Source of the DNA: Amblyornis subalaris | Lineage: Eukaryota; Chordata; Aves; Passeriformes; Ptilonorhynchidae | Assembly (NCBI GenBank): GCA_018881555.1 | Contig: JACAXG010000329.1 | Span: 62,001-126,000, forward strand | Length of the DNA: 64,000 bases | Reading direction: 5' to 3' | Shown here: piece by piece, positions 33,890 through 45,245 of the stretch | Position numbering within the stretch: the first letter of the stretch is position 1 | Layout: each line of letters starts with the position of its first letter | Translations under genes and position numbers: made by a program | Notes under the pieces: generated by a model | The model's database searches: none | Told to the model about the DNA's origin: nothing | The model's input: the letters and a program-made list of their open reading frames with translations, nothing else

Positions 33890-34960
33890 CTCATTAGGCC
33901 TTGGCTGTGATGAACTGCACTTGGACTAAGCCCTTCTTGAGCTTATCAGAAATACTGTCTGTTTCCAGGAACTAACAGGTGTCCAACTCAGCTTATTCTG
34001 TGATTCTGTGATTCTGTTTTTTAACAAACAGCCTTGGAAACTTATTTTTCTTGCCTGAATAACAACCCAAGTGGAATAATATTTTTGTTATTGGACCTTC
34101 AAAGAAAGTTACTGACTCGAATTGCAGCCAGGATGGAAAATTACTATGACTAAAGCCCATTATCTAACAACCCTATAAACAGCAGTCCAAAGTGAGACCC
34201 TTTGAGCTCTTGATTCCCAGAAGATAAGGGGCTAATGTGTATGTCTCAAACACTGATAACTGGATGGCTGTAGAGCCAACCAAGGACTGGCCACTGTGAG
34301 AAAGAAAAAAGATTTGACTTGAGAAGGGGAGCCATGTGGACGTAGGGCAGCACTTTTCTGGGATAAACATCCTTGTTGTAGTTCCTGGACATAAGCACAA
34401 CACAGTACAGTGCAACCACAGGAATGAGGCCAAGAAGTGGGCATGGACTATAGGGGGAGATTAAGACCACCAAAGACCCCTGAAGCCTCTGACCCATTTC
34501 CAGAAAGGTCTGAAAGAATGGACTGCGCATAAGAACTAATTTGCGTAGAAAGCAAGAAACCTGTCTTCAGGGCAGAGAAACCTGTCCATAAAAAGGTATC
34601 CACCCCCCAAGCCCGGGCAGCGCCCCCAGGACCCTGGACATCTCATCAGCCAGACCAATGCTGCTGGATCAATGCTGAAACCAGGATTATCAGCTGGATC
34701 AACACTGAAACCAGGACTGACATCTCATCAGCTGGATTGACGCTGGAAGCAGGACTGGTGATCTCCTTTTTTCTCTTTCTCTCCCCCTCTTTAATCTCTT
34801 TCTCTCTTCCTTTTCACCCTACCCCTTTATCCAAAACCCACTGTCGTGTGCTTATACAGTAGGTCAGGGACTAACATACCAATTTCCATGCCAAGTGTGT
34901 GATTTACTAATAAAACTCTCTGATTGTTTGTGGACCCTCTGACTTGTCATTCCTTTTCAC
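33890..34960 (+). mobile_element. ERV LTR, family D, sense orientation
   Basis: Promoter-like CCATAAAAAGG at 34587-34597 and AATAAA at 34909-34914 followed by U5-like sequence mark a + strand LTR. The U3 shows two near copies of a CAGCTGGATCAACACTGAAACC motif (34664-34745). Both ends are approximate; a CR1-like tail (ttctgtgattctgtgattctg) is at 33994-34014. It is one of only two elements with sense orientation to RFX3 that can be called. Confidence 0.55.
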
Positions 34961-34969
34961 CATGAGCAT

Positions 34970-36090
34970 TTATGAATCTTAGATGCTCCCTTCCCCTTAA
35001 GGGTGGGTCTTCACACCCCTCCCTAATACAGAATAACCTAGTGACTTCCTCCTGCATCTCCTCCCCCCAGGAGTGTGAGGTGCAGTCTTTACAGCCCTCC
35101 ACCTGGACAGCAGCTTCCCTGATAGGAAGCTCTGTCTGGGTGGCTGCCTCCACTCATTCCAGGCAAGCCTGGCTAGACAGCCGATTCCTGTCTGCTGCAG
35201 AGTGCAGTCCTCATCTGGTCTCTACCACCATGCTTTCAACAACCTCAAAGCACTGCCTAATAAGGTCTTATAATTCCCTGGAGACCTCAAGCTGCTGGAT
35301 AGGCTTGCACAGCCAACAGCTAGTTGGGGTGACCATTGGGGCTGCAGCATAAGACTGTTAGAGCAGGCAGCAGCCCAACAACTAGTAGGATGTGCCGCCC
35401 TTCTCATGTACCCTTCTGCTTGAACTGCTGCACAATCTGCTGTGCCATTCCTCTCAGGCACCGTTCCCTACAGCACCATACCATGGTCACTGGTGCTTCC
35501 TAGGGACCAGTTACATGTGCATTCCTGTGGTTTGAACTGGCTGCACCAACAGCGGGGACCACCCAACTCTCTCACACCCCTCTTACGAGACCTGTTGCCT
35601 GCTGGCCAGTCCCTACACACACACCCCCACCCCCCCCCTACACACACACCCCAAGGGTGTTGGGGGCCCAGAAAGCTCCTCAAACACCCTCCAGGATTTC
35701 ACAAGCCTCACACTTTTCAGCACACAGAAAATACTACTGCTGCCACTACTGCCATGGCTGCTGCTGGCATTGGCTTCACGTAGTTTGAACTGGCTGGGGA
35801 ACAGCCACCACCACCCAAGCAAATGGAGCTCCAAACTGAAATCAAACACAAAAAGGAAGTACACAGAAGGTGGAAGCAGGGGCAGACTACTTGGGACAAA
35901 CACAAAAGATATTGCCCATACATATAGCAAGAAAGCTCTGAAGATTGTCTAGTGCACACCCCCCACTCCTCCTGCCCATCTCAAAGTGGGTAGAAGAATA
36001 TCTGCACTGGTTTTATACTTTTTTGGGCAATAGTGGATGTTCTGTGAATCTTAAAGATTCCTTACTGAGAGGCACTGAAGGATCCATTTG
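34970..36090 (-). mobile_element. CR1 LINE 5' region and ORF1 start
   Basis: The minus-strand frame 34947-35153 (TQTELPIREAAVQVEGCKDC) matches CR1 ORF1 N-terminal sequence with a cysteine pair. Upstream (35154-36090) is the 5' part, with a long CACACACCCC microsatellite. It is probably the 5' end of the 30751-33740 copy, separated by the LTR. Confidence 0.6.
35612..35655. repeat. CA/CCCC-rich simple repeat
   Basis: 'tacacacacacccccacccc' occurs twice in near-tandem form. Confidence 0.85.
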
Positions 36091-36099
36091 CCATCCAGA

Positions 36100-38050
36100 C
36101 AAAAGAACCAGAGGCTGCTGATGTGTTAGAAACCAACAGGGAGACACCGGTGAAATGTCACAAAGGAATTAGGTTGTATTCCTCTAAAAAGGTGACAAAG
36201 TCAATAGGCCCACTAAAGTGCCTCTATAGCAATACATGCAGCATGGGTAACAAACAGGAAAAGATGGAAGCCACTGTGCACCTGGAAAGGTATGATTTAA
36301 TCGCTATCACTGAGACTTGGTGGGACAAATCGCATGACTGGAGCACTGTAATCAATGGCTATAAACTGTTCAGAAAGCACAAGCAAGGAAGAAGGGGTGG
36401 AGGGGTTGCCTTCTATGTAAAAAAATGGATTGACTGGAGAGCTGTCTTTGAAAACCAGTGTTGAATGGGTTGAGAGCTTATGGGTAAAAATAAGGGAAAA
36501 GTCAACAAAGGAAACCTCATGGTTGGTGTTTACTACAGGCTGCCCAATCAAAGTGAGGATGTCAATTAAGCATTTTTACTTCAACTGCAGGAAGCATCGT
36601 GCTCACAGGCTCTGATCTTCCTGGGGGACTTCAACCACCCTGACACCAGCAATCTCTTCCCATAACCTGAACCTCAAGGTCTATCCAAGACAGGGGGGAA
36701 GCAGTCCCTCCCATCATAGGAGAAGATTGGATTTGTGACCACCTAAGAAACCTGAGCATACATAAATCCACGGGACCACACAAGATGCATGCCAGGGTCC
36801 TGAGGGAATTTGCTGATGTGGTTGCTAAACCATTCTCCATTATTTTTGAGAAGTTATGGCAGTCAGACCACATCCCCAATGACTGGGAAAAAGGAAACAT
36901 TGCACCCATTTTTAAAAAATATAAAAAGGACAATCCTGGGAACTACCAACCAGTTGACCTCACCTCCATGCCTGGTAAGATCATGGGACAGATCCTCCTG
37001 GAAGATATATTGAGGCATATGGATGACAGGGAGGAGATTAGCACACCCAGCATGGCTTCAGTAAAGACAAATTGTGCATGATTATTTTAGTGGTCTTCTA
37101 CAATGGAGTGACTGCATCAGTGGAAAAGGGAAGAGCTATGGATGTCATCTACCTGGACTTCTGTAAGGCCTTTGAAAGGGTCCCCCAAAACATCCTGCCC
37201 ACTAAATTGGAGAGATATGGGGACTGTTAGATGGATAAAGAATTGGCTGTATGGCCATGTCCAAAGACTTACAGTCAATAGTGCAGTGTTCAAGTGGAAA
37301 CCAGTGACAAGTGGTGTCTGTCAGAGGTCCATATTGAGACCAGTACTGTTTAATATCTTCATCAATGACATAGATAGTGAGTTTGAGTGCACCCTCAGGA
37401 AGTTTGCAGATGACACCAAGCTGAGTGGTGCAGTTGACATGTCTGAGGGAAGGGATGCCATCCAGAGGGATCTTGACAGGCTAGAGAGGAGTGGGCCCAT
37501 GCAAAACTCATGAAGTTCACTAAGGCTAAGTGCAAGGTCCTGCACCTGGATCAGGGCAATCCCCAGTATCAATACAGACTGGGGATGAATGGATCAAGAG
37601 CATCCCTGAGGAGAAAGACTTGGGGATACACTGGTGGACAAAAAAGTGGTCATGAGCCGGCAATGTGCCCTTGCAGCCCAGAAAACCAATCACATCCTGG
37701 GCTGCATAGAAGGAAGCGTGGCCAGCAGTTCAAGGGAGGTGAATTCTCCCCCTCTACTTCACTCTCATGAGACCCCACCTGGAGTACAGCATCAAGTTCT
37801 GTTAGAGAAAGTCCAGAGGAGAGCCATGAAGATGATTAGAGGGCTGAAACACCTTGTAAGAGGAAAGACTATGAGAGTTGGTGTTATTCAGCCTGGAAAA
37901 GAGAAGGCTCTGGGGAGACCTTATTGCAGTCTTTCAATATATAAAGGGGGCAGGCAGGCACTTTTTGCCAGAGCTTGTACTGACAGGACAAGGGGCAATG
38001 GTTTTAAACTGAAAGAGGGAATGTTTACATATAGATTTAGGGATCAGGAA
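36100..38050 (+). mobile_element. CR1 LINE (endonuclease, RT, 3' domain) with internal deletion
   Basis: The frame 36123-36464 gives the endonuclease N-terminus with LKCLYSNTCSMGNKQEK, the catalytic ETWWD and GGGVAFYVKK; 36620-36650 gives LGDFNHPD. It then jumps at about 36655 to the pre-RT/RT text (36785-37513: [21 protein letters not shown]). It ends near 38050 without the normal tail. Its 5' end abuts the 5' end of the minus-strand copy at 36090 (head to head). Confidence 0.85.
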
Positions 38051-38051
38051 C

Positions 38052-38108
38052 ATAGCTGAAATGCTTGTACACCAATACACTCAGTATGAGAAACAAACAG
38101 GATGAACA
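38052..38108 (+). mobile_element. CR1 shred (ORF2 start)
   Basis: 'caatacactcagtatgagaa' followed by 'acaaacaggatgaac' matches the CR1 endonuclease start (compare 36230-36260). It is cut by the LTR at 38109. Confidence 0.6.
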
Positions 38109-39006
38109 TGTAGTGGCATGATCTTGGCTGAATGCCAGCTGCCCACCAAGCTGTTCTATCATTCCCCAGTGGGACAGGGGAGAGAAAATAAGATCAAAAA
38201 CAAGTAGTAGGTTGAGATAAGGCAGTTTACTAAAGCAAAAGCAAAAGTTTGTGTAACAATAGAGCGACACAGTTCCCAGGCAGGTGCAAAGGAGAGCTTG
38301 TTTATTGCAAAAACCAGGCCTTTATAAGCAGTTAGGCTGTTATCAAATACATACCAAAGAAACATAACAAACAATAATTCAACCAGTCACCATAAGCCAC
38401 GATGTGATCACACAACGGTTATGTAACTTGTTTTTCTACCTCTAAGTCAGCTGAGCTCATTCCCAGAGGCCTTCTGTCCTTAGCCAAAGTAACAAGAGTG
38501 AGCCATGATTTTACAAGAGTAACAAGGCCTTCATTTTGTAAGGTTTTACCTATCCGCAACAAGTTTGCATGTGCATAAGCAAAGAGAGAAAAAAGTTTAT
38601 TCTCTACTTCCCATCAGCAGGTGATGTTCAGCCACTTCCTGGGAAGCAGGGCTTCAGCATGCGAAGTGGTTGCTCCAGAAGGCAAACATTGTAAATAACA
38701 AATGACCCCCAATCCTCCTCCTCCTCTTAGCTTTTATATCTGAGCTGATGTCATATGGTATGGAATATCCCTTTGGTTAATTTGGGTCAGCTGGCCTAAT
38801 TGTTTCCCCTCCCAGGATCTTGCCCACTCCCAGCCCCTTGATGGGGGAGGAATGTTGGGGAGACAGCACTGATGCTGTGCCAGCGCTGCTCAGCAGCAGC
38901 CAAAACACTGGTGTGTTATCAGTACCTTTCCAGCTCCCAATGCAAAGCACAGCATTGGGAGGGCTGCTATGGGAAAATGAACTCCAGCTCAGCCAGACCC
39001 AATACA
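38109..39006 (-). mobile_element. LTR, family A relative, carrying a nested LTR
   Basis: TGTAGTGGCATGATCTTGG...GACCCAATACA. Without the nested insert it is about 580 bp, the normal family length. 'cttttatatctgagctgatg' then 'gtcatatggtatggaatatc' shows the shared minus-strand CRE-plus-TATA promoter. No TSD is found, and the left and right flanks are different CR1 pieces, so the locus was rearranged. Confidence 0.85.
38252..38561 (-). mobile_element. Compact 310-bp solo LTR nested in an LTR, 6-bp duplication
   Basis: TGTAACAATAG...ATCCGCAACA is flanked by AGTTTG at 38246-38251 and 38562-38567. On the minus strand TTATAAAGGCC is followed about 20 bp later by AATAAAC. The short length, single TATA, close AATAAA and 6-bp duplication resemble alpharetrovirus-type LTRs. 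It inserted after the host LTR was in place. Confidence 0.92.
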
Positions 39007-39008
39007 TG

Positions 39009-39045
39009 TTTGACCACCCTTAGAGTAAAAAAATAATTCTTTCTT
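39009..39045 (-). mobile_element. CR1 shred
   Basis: 'tttgaccacccttagagtaa' with 'ttctttctta' is a reversed piece of the CR1 3' domain (compare 6300-6330). Confidence 0.55.
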
Positions 39046-40350
39046 AGAAGCTGTGCTAAGGCACACGGAGGACAGGGAGGTGATTCAGGACAGCTAGCAT
39101 GGCTTCACCAAGGGCAAGTCCTGCCTGACCAACCTAGTGGCCTTCTATGATGGAGTGACTCCATCAGTGGACAAGGGAAGGGCTACAGATATAATTTATT
39201 TGGACTTCTGTAAAGCCTTTGAGACAGTCCCCTACAACATCCTTCTCTCTAAATTGGAGAGAGATGGATTCAATGGGTGGACTGTTTGGTGGATAAGGAA
39301 TTGGTTGGATAGTCTCATCCAGAGGGTAGTGGTCAACAGATCAATGTTCACATGAAGATCAGTGACAAATAGTATCCCTCAGGGGTCCATACTGGGACCA
39401 GTGTTATTTAATATCTTCATTAATGACATAGAAAATGGGACTGAGTGCAGCCTCAGCAGATTTGCAGATGACACCAAGCTGAGTGGTGCAGTTGACACAT
39501 CTGAAGAACAGGATGACATCCAGAGGGACCTGGAGAAGCTCGAGAACTGGGCCCATGAGAACCTCATAAAATTTAACAAGGCCAAGTGCAAGATGCTGCA
39601 TCTGAGTCCGGGCAAACCCCAATGTTAATATAGACTGGGGGATGAACTGATCAAGAGCAGCCCTGCAGAGAAGGACTTGGGGTACTGGTGGATGAGAGGT
39701 TGGACATGAGCTGGCAATGTGTGCTTGCAGCCCAGAAAGACAACTGTGTCCTTGGGCTGCATCAAAAGCAGCGTGGCCAGAAAGTCGAGGGAGGTGATTC
39801 TGCCCCTTTACTCCACTCTGGTGAGACCCCACCTGGAGTACTGCATCCAGCTCTGAGGTCCCCAGCACAGAAAGGACATGGACCTGTTGGAGCAAGTCCA
39901 AAGAAGGGCCACCAAGATGATTAGAGGGATGGAGCACCTCTCCTATGAAAACAGACTCAGAGAGTTGTTCAGCTGGAAGAAGAGAAGGCTTTGGGGTGAC
40001 CTAATTGCAGCCTTCCAGTACCTGGAGGGAGCCGACAAAGAAGCTTGAGAGGGACTTTTTACAAAAGCATGTAGTGACAGGACAAGGGGGAATGGTTTTA
40101 AACTGAGAGTAGGTTTAGATTAGATATTAGGAAGAACTACTTTACTCTGAGGGCGGTGAGGCCCTGGCACAGGTTTCCCAGAGAAGTTATGGATGCCCCA
40201 TCCTTGGAAGTGTTCAAGGCCAGGTTGGATGGGGCTTTGAGCAACCTGGTCTAGTGGGCGGTGTCCCTGCCCATGGCAGGGGGGTTGGAACTAGATTATC
40301 TTTAAGGTCCATTCCAACCGAAGCCATTCTATGCTTCTATGATTCTCTTT
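39046..40350 (+). mobile_element. CR1 LINE, mosaic, complete 3' end
   Basis: The RT part (39137-39628) shows [28 protein letters not shown] and [12 protein letters not shown]. The first 435 bp are a near-identical inverted copy of 30985-31423, including the same stop. From about 39482 on it follows the 58840-59718 copy instead. It has a normal 3' end (tccattccaaccgaagccat). Confidence 0.9.
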
Positions 40351-40351
40351 C

Positions 40352-40415
40352 AGTGGGAGGGACTTTGCTCCTCCATTCCCTGACTTGAGGTCCATCCACT
40401 CAAAAAGTATGAGAA
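40352..40415 (-). mobile_element. CR1 shred
   Basis: 'gggagggactttgctcctcc' and 'ggtccatccactcaa' match the pre-RT text at 31680-31730. Confidence 0.6.
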
Positions 40416-40419
40416 GAGA

Positions 40420-41195
40420 TCTCCAGTTTGAAATTAAAAAGATGTGCCAATTCCTGCACCTGTGATGCCATAATCAAAGAGCCCAGTATAGACTAGGATC
40501 TGTGTGGCTGGGGAGCAGCCTTGCTGAAGGGGACCTGGGGGTGTTGGCAGAAAACAATCTGAACATGAGTCAGCAACGTGCCGCTACAGCAACAAAGGTA
40601 AATCAGATTCTGCGCTGCATCCACGGGAGCATTACTACCATAGAGACATGATCATCCCACTCTGCTCAACCCTTCTCAGGCTGCACCTGCAGTACTCTGT
40701 CCAGTTTTGATTTCCACAATTCAAGAAAGACACACACAGACTGGAAAGGGTCTGAAGGAGGACCACAAAGATGATCAAAGGGCTGGAGAACCTGCCCTAT
40801 GAGAAAAGACTGAAGTAGTTCGATCTTTTATCCCTGGAGAAAGGAAGTCTCAGGGGAACCTCATCATATTATTCCAGTACTTAAAGAGCAGCTACAAAGG
40901 GGACTGAGAGTTTCTCTTCACAAGGAGCCATATGGAGAAGACAAGGTGCGGGTAAAAGTGGCACTGAGAGAAGCTTTATCTTGACATAAGAAAGATTTTT
41001 TTTTTTATAGTGAGAACAATTAATCACTGTAGCAACCTCCACAGGAACATGGGTAGAATCCCCAAAATTGGAGATTTTCAAGATGTGGTTGGACAGGGCA
41101 CTAGATAATCTCATCTAGACTCCCTTTCCCACAAAAGGTTGGACCAGTTGATCTTTTGAGGTCCCTTCCAACCTGGGCTGTTCTATGATTCTATA
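40420..41195 (+). mobile_element. Older CR1 LINE 3' region
   Basis: Diverged 3' domain: 'agcagccttgctgaagggga', 'ctgaacatgagtcagcaac' and 'ggtcccttccaacctgggct' with an ATTCTATAATTA tail. Several small deletions. Confidence 0.85.
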
Positions 41196-41254
41196 ATTAT
41201 AGGCTTGTCTTTCTACTCATTCTGTGCTTGCCTTTCTACTGATTGGATTGGAAC

Positions 41255-41410
41255 ATTCTTGTTTTCTGAGGAGGCTGTCCTCCAAGATCAGCTAGCTCTC
41301 CTGGGCCCCTTTAATCTCCAGGGTAGTTTCCCATGGGATCCTGCCAAGCAGGGCTCTGAACAGGCCAGAATCTGCTCTTCTCAAGCCCAGGGTTGTAATT
41401 ATACTGTTTT
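41255..41410 (-). mobile_element. CR1 endonuclease/linker fragment
   Basis: 'gatcctgccaagcagggctc', 'aacaggccagaatctgctct' and 'aagcccagggttgtaatt' are CR1 ORF2 text in reverse. Confidence 0.65.
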
Positions 41411-43171
41411 AATTTTCAAAAGTTATACCATTTCAATTTTTCATTAAACAAAGCACTTTTGGTTTGCTAAGATTTTATGTGGAGAAAATATTTTAAAGTT
41501 CTTAGATTTCACCTTTCCTGCATATCATCATCAGAGAAAAAATAATTTGGCATCTAATCTATTTTATGAAATGCAAATGCATTTGGAATAATAAATCATG
41601 AGATCTGGAAACAGGAATAAAATTTAAAACTATTTTTGGAAGAGTTAGGAATTCAATTAGAGTCTGCACTCCCTGTCAGTTGGACAGATCAATCTTTTCA
41701 GTATTGTTAATAGTAGCCTACAGAAGAGAGGGAGAAATGAACTGAATAAATGAGGGCATTCTCTAGGATTTGCATCAATCTTTCATTTGTTTTTTCTTTC
41801 CCTTTGGGTGGGAAATTCCAGGGTTCCACACCCCTGGCAGACACTTGTTGAACTGTTTCCCCTAGTCATGTTCTCCTTAAGTACTCTCTATTAAATAGGG
41901 ATGTTTATTAAATTGTCTGGTTCTAAGAAATATATAGCATCTGGTCTGATAACAGATGCTTGACTTACCATCCATTGGAGGCATTCAGTGATGCCCCAGT
42001 TTAGTAAAATCAATCAGGTATACCCAAGAAAATTTCTCCATACCATCTTGACCACATGCATGTTATTGCAATGTAAAAGATGGCTTGATTCTAGCTCTTA
42101 AAAGAAGATACTACTAGATGACCTTCTGTAGCCTTTCTCCTCTCCCCTCCCCCCTTTTTTTAAAAATTGCTGTTTTCTTTAGACTGCACTGTAGTCCCTC
42201 TAGATTAACTGTGAATTTCAGCTGCTTTTGAAGCTTTTGAAATACCAAGAATAAAACAAAAAGTTTTGAATTATCTTAAGTATCTGAAAACAAGTAACAC
42301 AGTACATAACTTGAAAAGCTTTTAGGATATTAAAATTAAGTTTTAGAGATTTTTGCTACCTCTGAAGAACAAGGGAGAATTTGTGATGGCCATAGTTAAT
42401 ATCACAGAAGTTTTGACCTGTTTGTTGTTATGGATTCAAAATGTTAGTGCCAGTTGATTTTAAGAAGAATTATAGGATTTTATGTTTAAATGTCAAAATT
42501 ATCTGGGTAAATAAACTAATTTTTGTCATTTGCCTATTTTATTGTAACACAAGCCATGGTATAAAGCTTGTTGATGTTGAAAAGTTGGCTAAAATTTTTA
42601 ATTACTTTAAAATTCAGATTCTTCGTTTTAGAAAAACTAATGAGTATTATTTATTTGTGTATTTTGAGCTATATCAGTTTGAAAGTCCAAGTTAGTACAT
42701 AGGGCCAAATATCCACTATATTCAATAGCTAATAATAGATTATAACCCATTAAAGGGTAATGATTCAAGTCATTATAAACATGAAGAATAACATAAGGTT
42801 CATGAGTTAAGTGAAAAGTTTAACTGGTTAATGAGGTCCAAATGTTTAATAGTTGGAAAGAATTGTGTTAAATTGCTGCTGTTCCTTTGACTTTTTTACT
42901 CCCTTCACAAATCCTTTCACAAATTGTAATTCTATTTTAGTTTTTCCTTATTTTTCATAATAACACTGTACATATTGCTGTCCAATTTAAAATTTCACTC
43001 TGATGAACTAACTGAATGTATTAAAATACAAACGAGCTCAGAATTTCAAGCTTCAGCCAGAGAATTTCAGTGAATTTGAAATCAAAGCAAAGCATTTATA
43101 GGACTCTTGTATATAGGACCTTCTTGGCTGACATTTCTTTGTCCTGTTTACAGTTTTGTAACATAGACAGT
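41411..43171. other. RFX3 intron 2, unique AT-rich DNA
   Basis: No repeat or gene recognised. Confidence 0.5.
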
Positions 43172-43266
43172 TGTCGTGGTTTAACCCCAGCCAGCAACTA
43201 AGCATCACACAGCTGTTCACTCACTCCTCCCTTCCTACAGTGGGATGGGGAAGAGAATTGGGAAAA

Positions 43267-43367
43267 ATGGTTTGACAGTTGGACTTGATAGTTGATGTTG
43301 ATGGTTGGACTTGATGATCTTAAAGGTCTTTTTCGACCTTGATGAATCTATGATTCGATGATTCTAT
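43267..43367 (+). mobile_element. Short CR1 3' tail inside LTR
   Basis: 'gttggacttgatgatcttaa', 'aggtctttttcgacc' and 'tgattcgatgattctatg' form the last 100 bp of a CR1. Confidence 0.85.
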
Positions 43368-43533
43368 GAAAAGTAAACCTCATGGGCTGAGATAAAGAAA
43401 GTTTACTAGGACAAAAGAGGAAAAGAAAAAAAATAGAATATACAAAACAAATTATGCCAAATGCAAAAGCTCACCACTTGCTGACGGATGCCCAGCACAT
43501 CCCTGAGCTGTGATTCCATGCTGAGCAAGATGT

Positions 43534-44150
43534 CATAGAATGTTAAGGGTTGGAAAGGGCCTTAAAGATCATCTAATCCCAAGTCCCCTGCCACGGGCAG
43601 GGATACCGCCCACTAGACCAGGTTGTTCAAGGCCTTATCCAACCTGGCCCTGAACACTGCCAGGGTTGGGGCATCCACAACTTCCCTGGGCAACCTGTTC
43701 CAGTGCCTTACCACCCTCATAGTAAAGAATTTCTTTCTTATGTCTAACCTAAATTTCTCCTCTTTCAATTTGTACCCATTACTTCTTGTCCTATCACTAC
43801 AGTTCCTGACGAAGAGTCCCTCTCCAGCTTCCCTGTAGGTCCCTTCAGATACTGGAAGGTTGCTGAGGTCTTCACACAACCTTCTCTTCTCCAGGCTGAT
43901 TAGCCCCTACTTTCTCAGCCTGTCTTCGTAGGGGAGGTAATTCAGTCCTCTTATCAACTTCATGGCCTTCCTCTGGACTTGCTCCAACAGTTCCATGTCC
44001 TTCTTATATTTGGGGCACCAGAACTGTATACAGTACTCCAGATGGGGTCTCACAAGAGCTGAGTAGAGGGGGAGAATCACCTCCTTCAACCTGCTGCCAA
44101 CTTCTTTTGATGCAGCCCAGGATGTGGTTGGCTTCCTGGGCTGTGAGCGC
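43534..44150 (-). mobile_element. CR1 LINE inside LTR
   Basis: A complete 3' end (catagaatgttaagggttgg), then ORF2 C-terminal text. The minus-strand frames 43613-43879 ([20 protein letters not shown]) and 43907-44152 keep recognisable motifs. 5' truncated near 44150. Confidence 0.9.
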
Positions 44151-44431
44151 ACACATGGAATATCCTTTTGGTAAGTTTGGGTCAGCTGTCCTGGCTGTGC
44201 CCCCTCCTAGTTTCTTGTGCACCCCCAGCCCCCCAGCCTTCTTGCTGGCAGTACATGAGAAGCTGAAAAGTCCTTGACTTAGTATAAGCACTACATAGCA
44301 ACAACTAAAACATCAGTGTGTGAAAAACATTTTTCTCATCCTAAATCCAAAACACAGCACTGTACCAGTTGCTAGGAAGAAAATTATTTCTATTCCAGAA
44401 TTATTTCTATTCCAGCTGAAACTAGTATACA

Positions 44432-44818
44432 AAGTAAATGGCATATAAGTAAAAATCCAGCTTTGACTGTAGGATTTAAAAGTTACAACAGTTTTATAAA
44501 TTACTATATAATCTATTAATACTTGAATTAGATCTTCCTCTCATATCTTCAATTTTTGTCATACTTTTCTCCATCCCTCTTCAGATGGGACTAAAACCAT
44601 TTTCTGTTAAGTTTAATGAATACTTATTTTAACAGAGTCCAAGTTAATTACTCAGTACTTTGACATATAAAATGTTATTTTGTGTAGATGCAGGGTTTTT
44701 TTGCCAATCTTATAAAGTTTGGTTATGGCAACTGTACACTCTTTTCTACAATGATGTTTCCCTCACTTAAACAATTCAAATAAATAACTACTACTTCTTT
44801 TATTTTCTTTTCCTGAAG
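44432..44818. other. RFX3 intron 2, unique 3' end
   Basis: Unique sequence of 387 bp between the LTR and the third exon, ending TTTTCTTTTCCTGAAG. Confidence 0.7.
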
Positions 44819-45074
44819 TCGAACAACTTATCCTTACACGGAAACCCAGATGTATAGCCAAAACACTGGGGGAAATTACTTCGATACTCAAGGAAGTTCT
44901 GCACAGGCAACTACGGTGGTCTCTTCTCATAGTATGGTGGGCACCGGAGGGATTCAGATGGGTGTTGCAGGAGGACAGCTCATTAGCAGCTCAGGAGGGA
45001 CCTATCTGATTGGCAGTTCAATGGAAAATTCTGGTCATTCAGTGACTCATACAACACGGGCCTCCCCAGCTACA
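44819..45074 (+). CDS. RFX3: RFX3 third coding exon (codon 72 to residue 157)
   Basis: The acceptor AG is at 44817-44818 and the donor GTAAGT starts at 45075. The first base completes a split ATT codon, then RTTYPYTE and a Gly/Ser/Gln-rich stretch follow, containing YSQNTGGNYFDTQG, SSHSMVGTGG and GGQLISSSGGTYLIG, ending THTTRASPAT. This is the central part of the RFX3 N-terminal activation region. The exon is 256 nt and ends in phase 0, so the running total is 157 codons with no stop. It lies only 387 bp after one LTR (43172-44431) and 171 bp before another of the same family and orientation (45246-45849). Loss of this exon would shift the frame. Confidence 0.95.
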
Positions 45075-45245
45075 GTAAGTACTTCAGAACTATCTTTGGG
45101 GATATTTCTTAATCACTATGATGTTTCGGCATGCTGACGTTTCTGTAGCAAAAAGCATATTATGTTGGCAGAATCAGTAATACATGGCTTTGTCTTGCAA
45201 ATATTTACATTTAGTTTAACTCTGTACATGTAAATAGTATAGTGC

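Larger units (their letters stand above)
43172..44431 (-). mobile_element. LTR, family A, interrupted by two CR1 insertions
   Basis: It starts TGTCGTGGTTTAACCCC. It is broken near 43267, continues at 43368 ('aagtaaacctcatgggctga'), is broken again near 43533 and resumes at about 44155 ('ggaatatccttttggtaag') to end ACTAGTATACA. The flanks ACAGT/AAAGT are a near-match only. The outer LTR must predate both CR1 copies. Confidence 0.85.
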
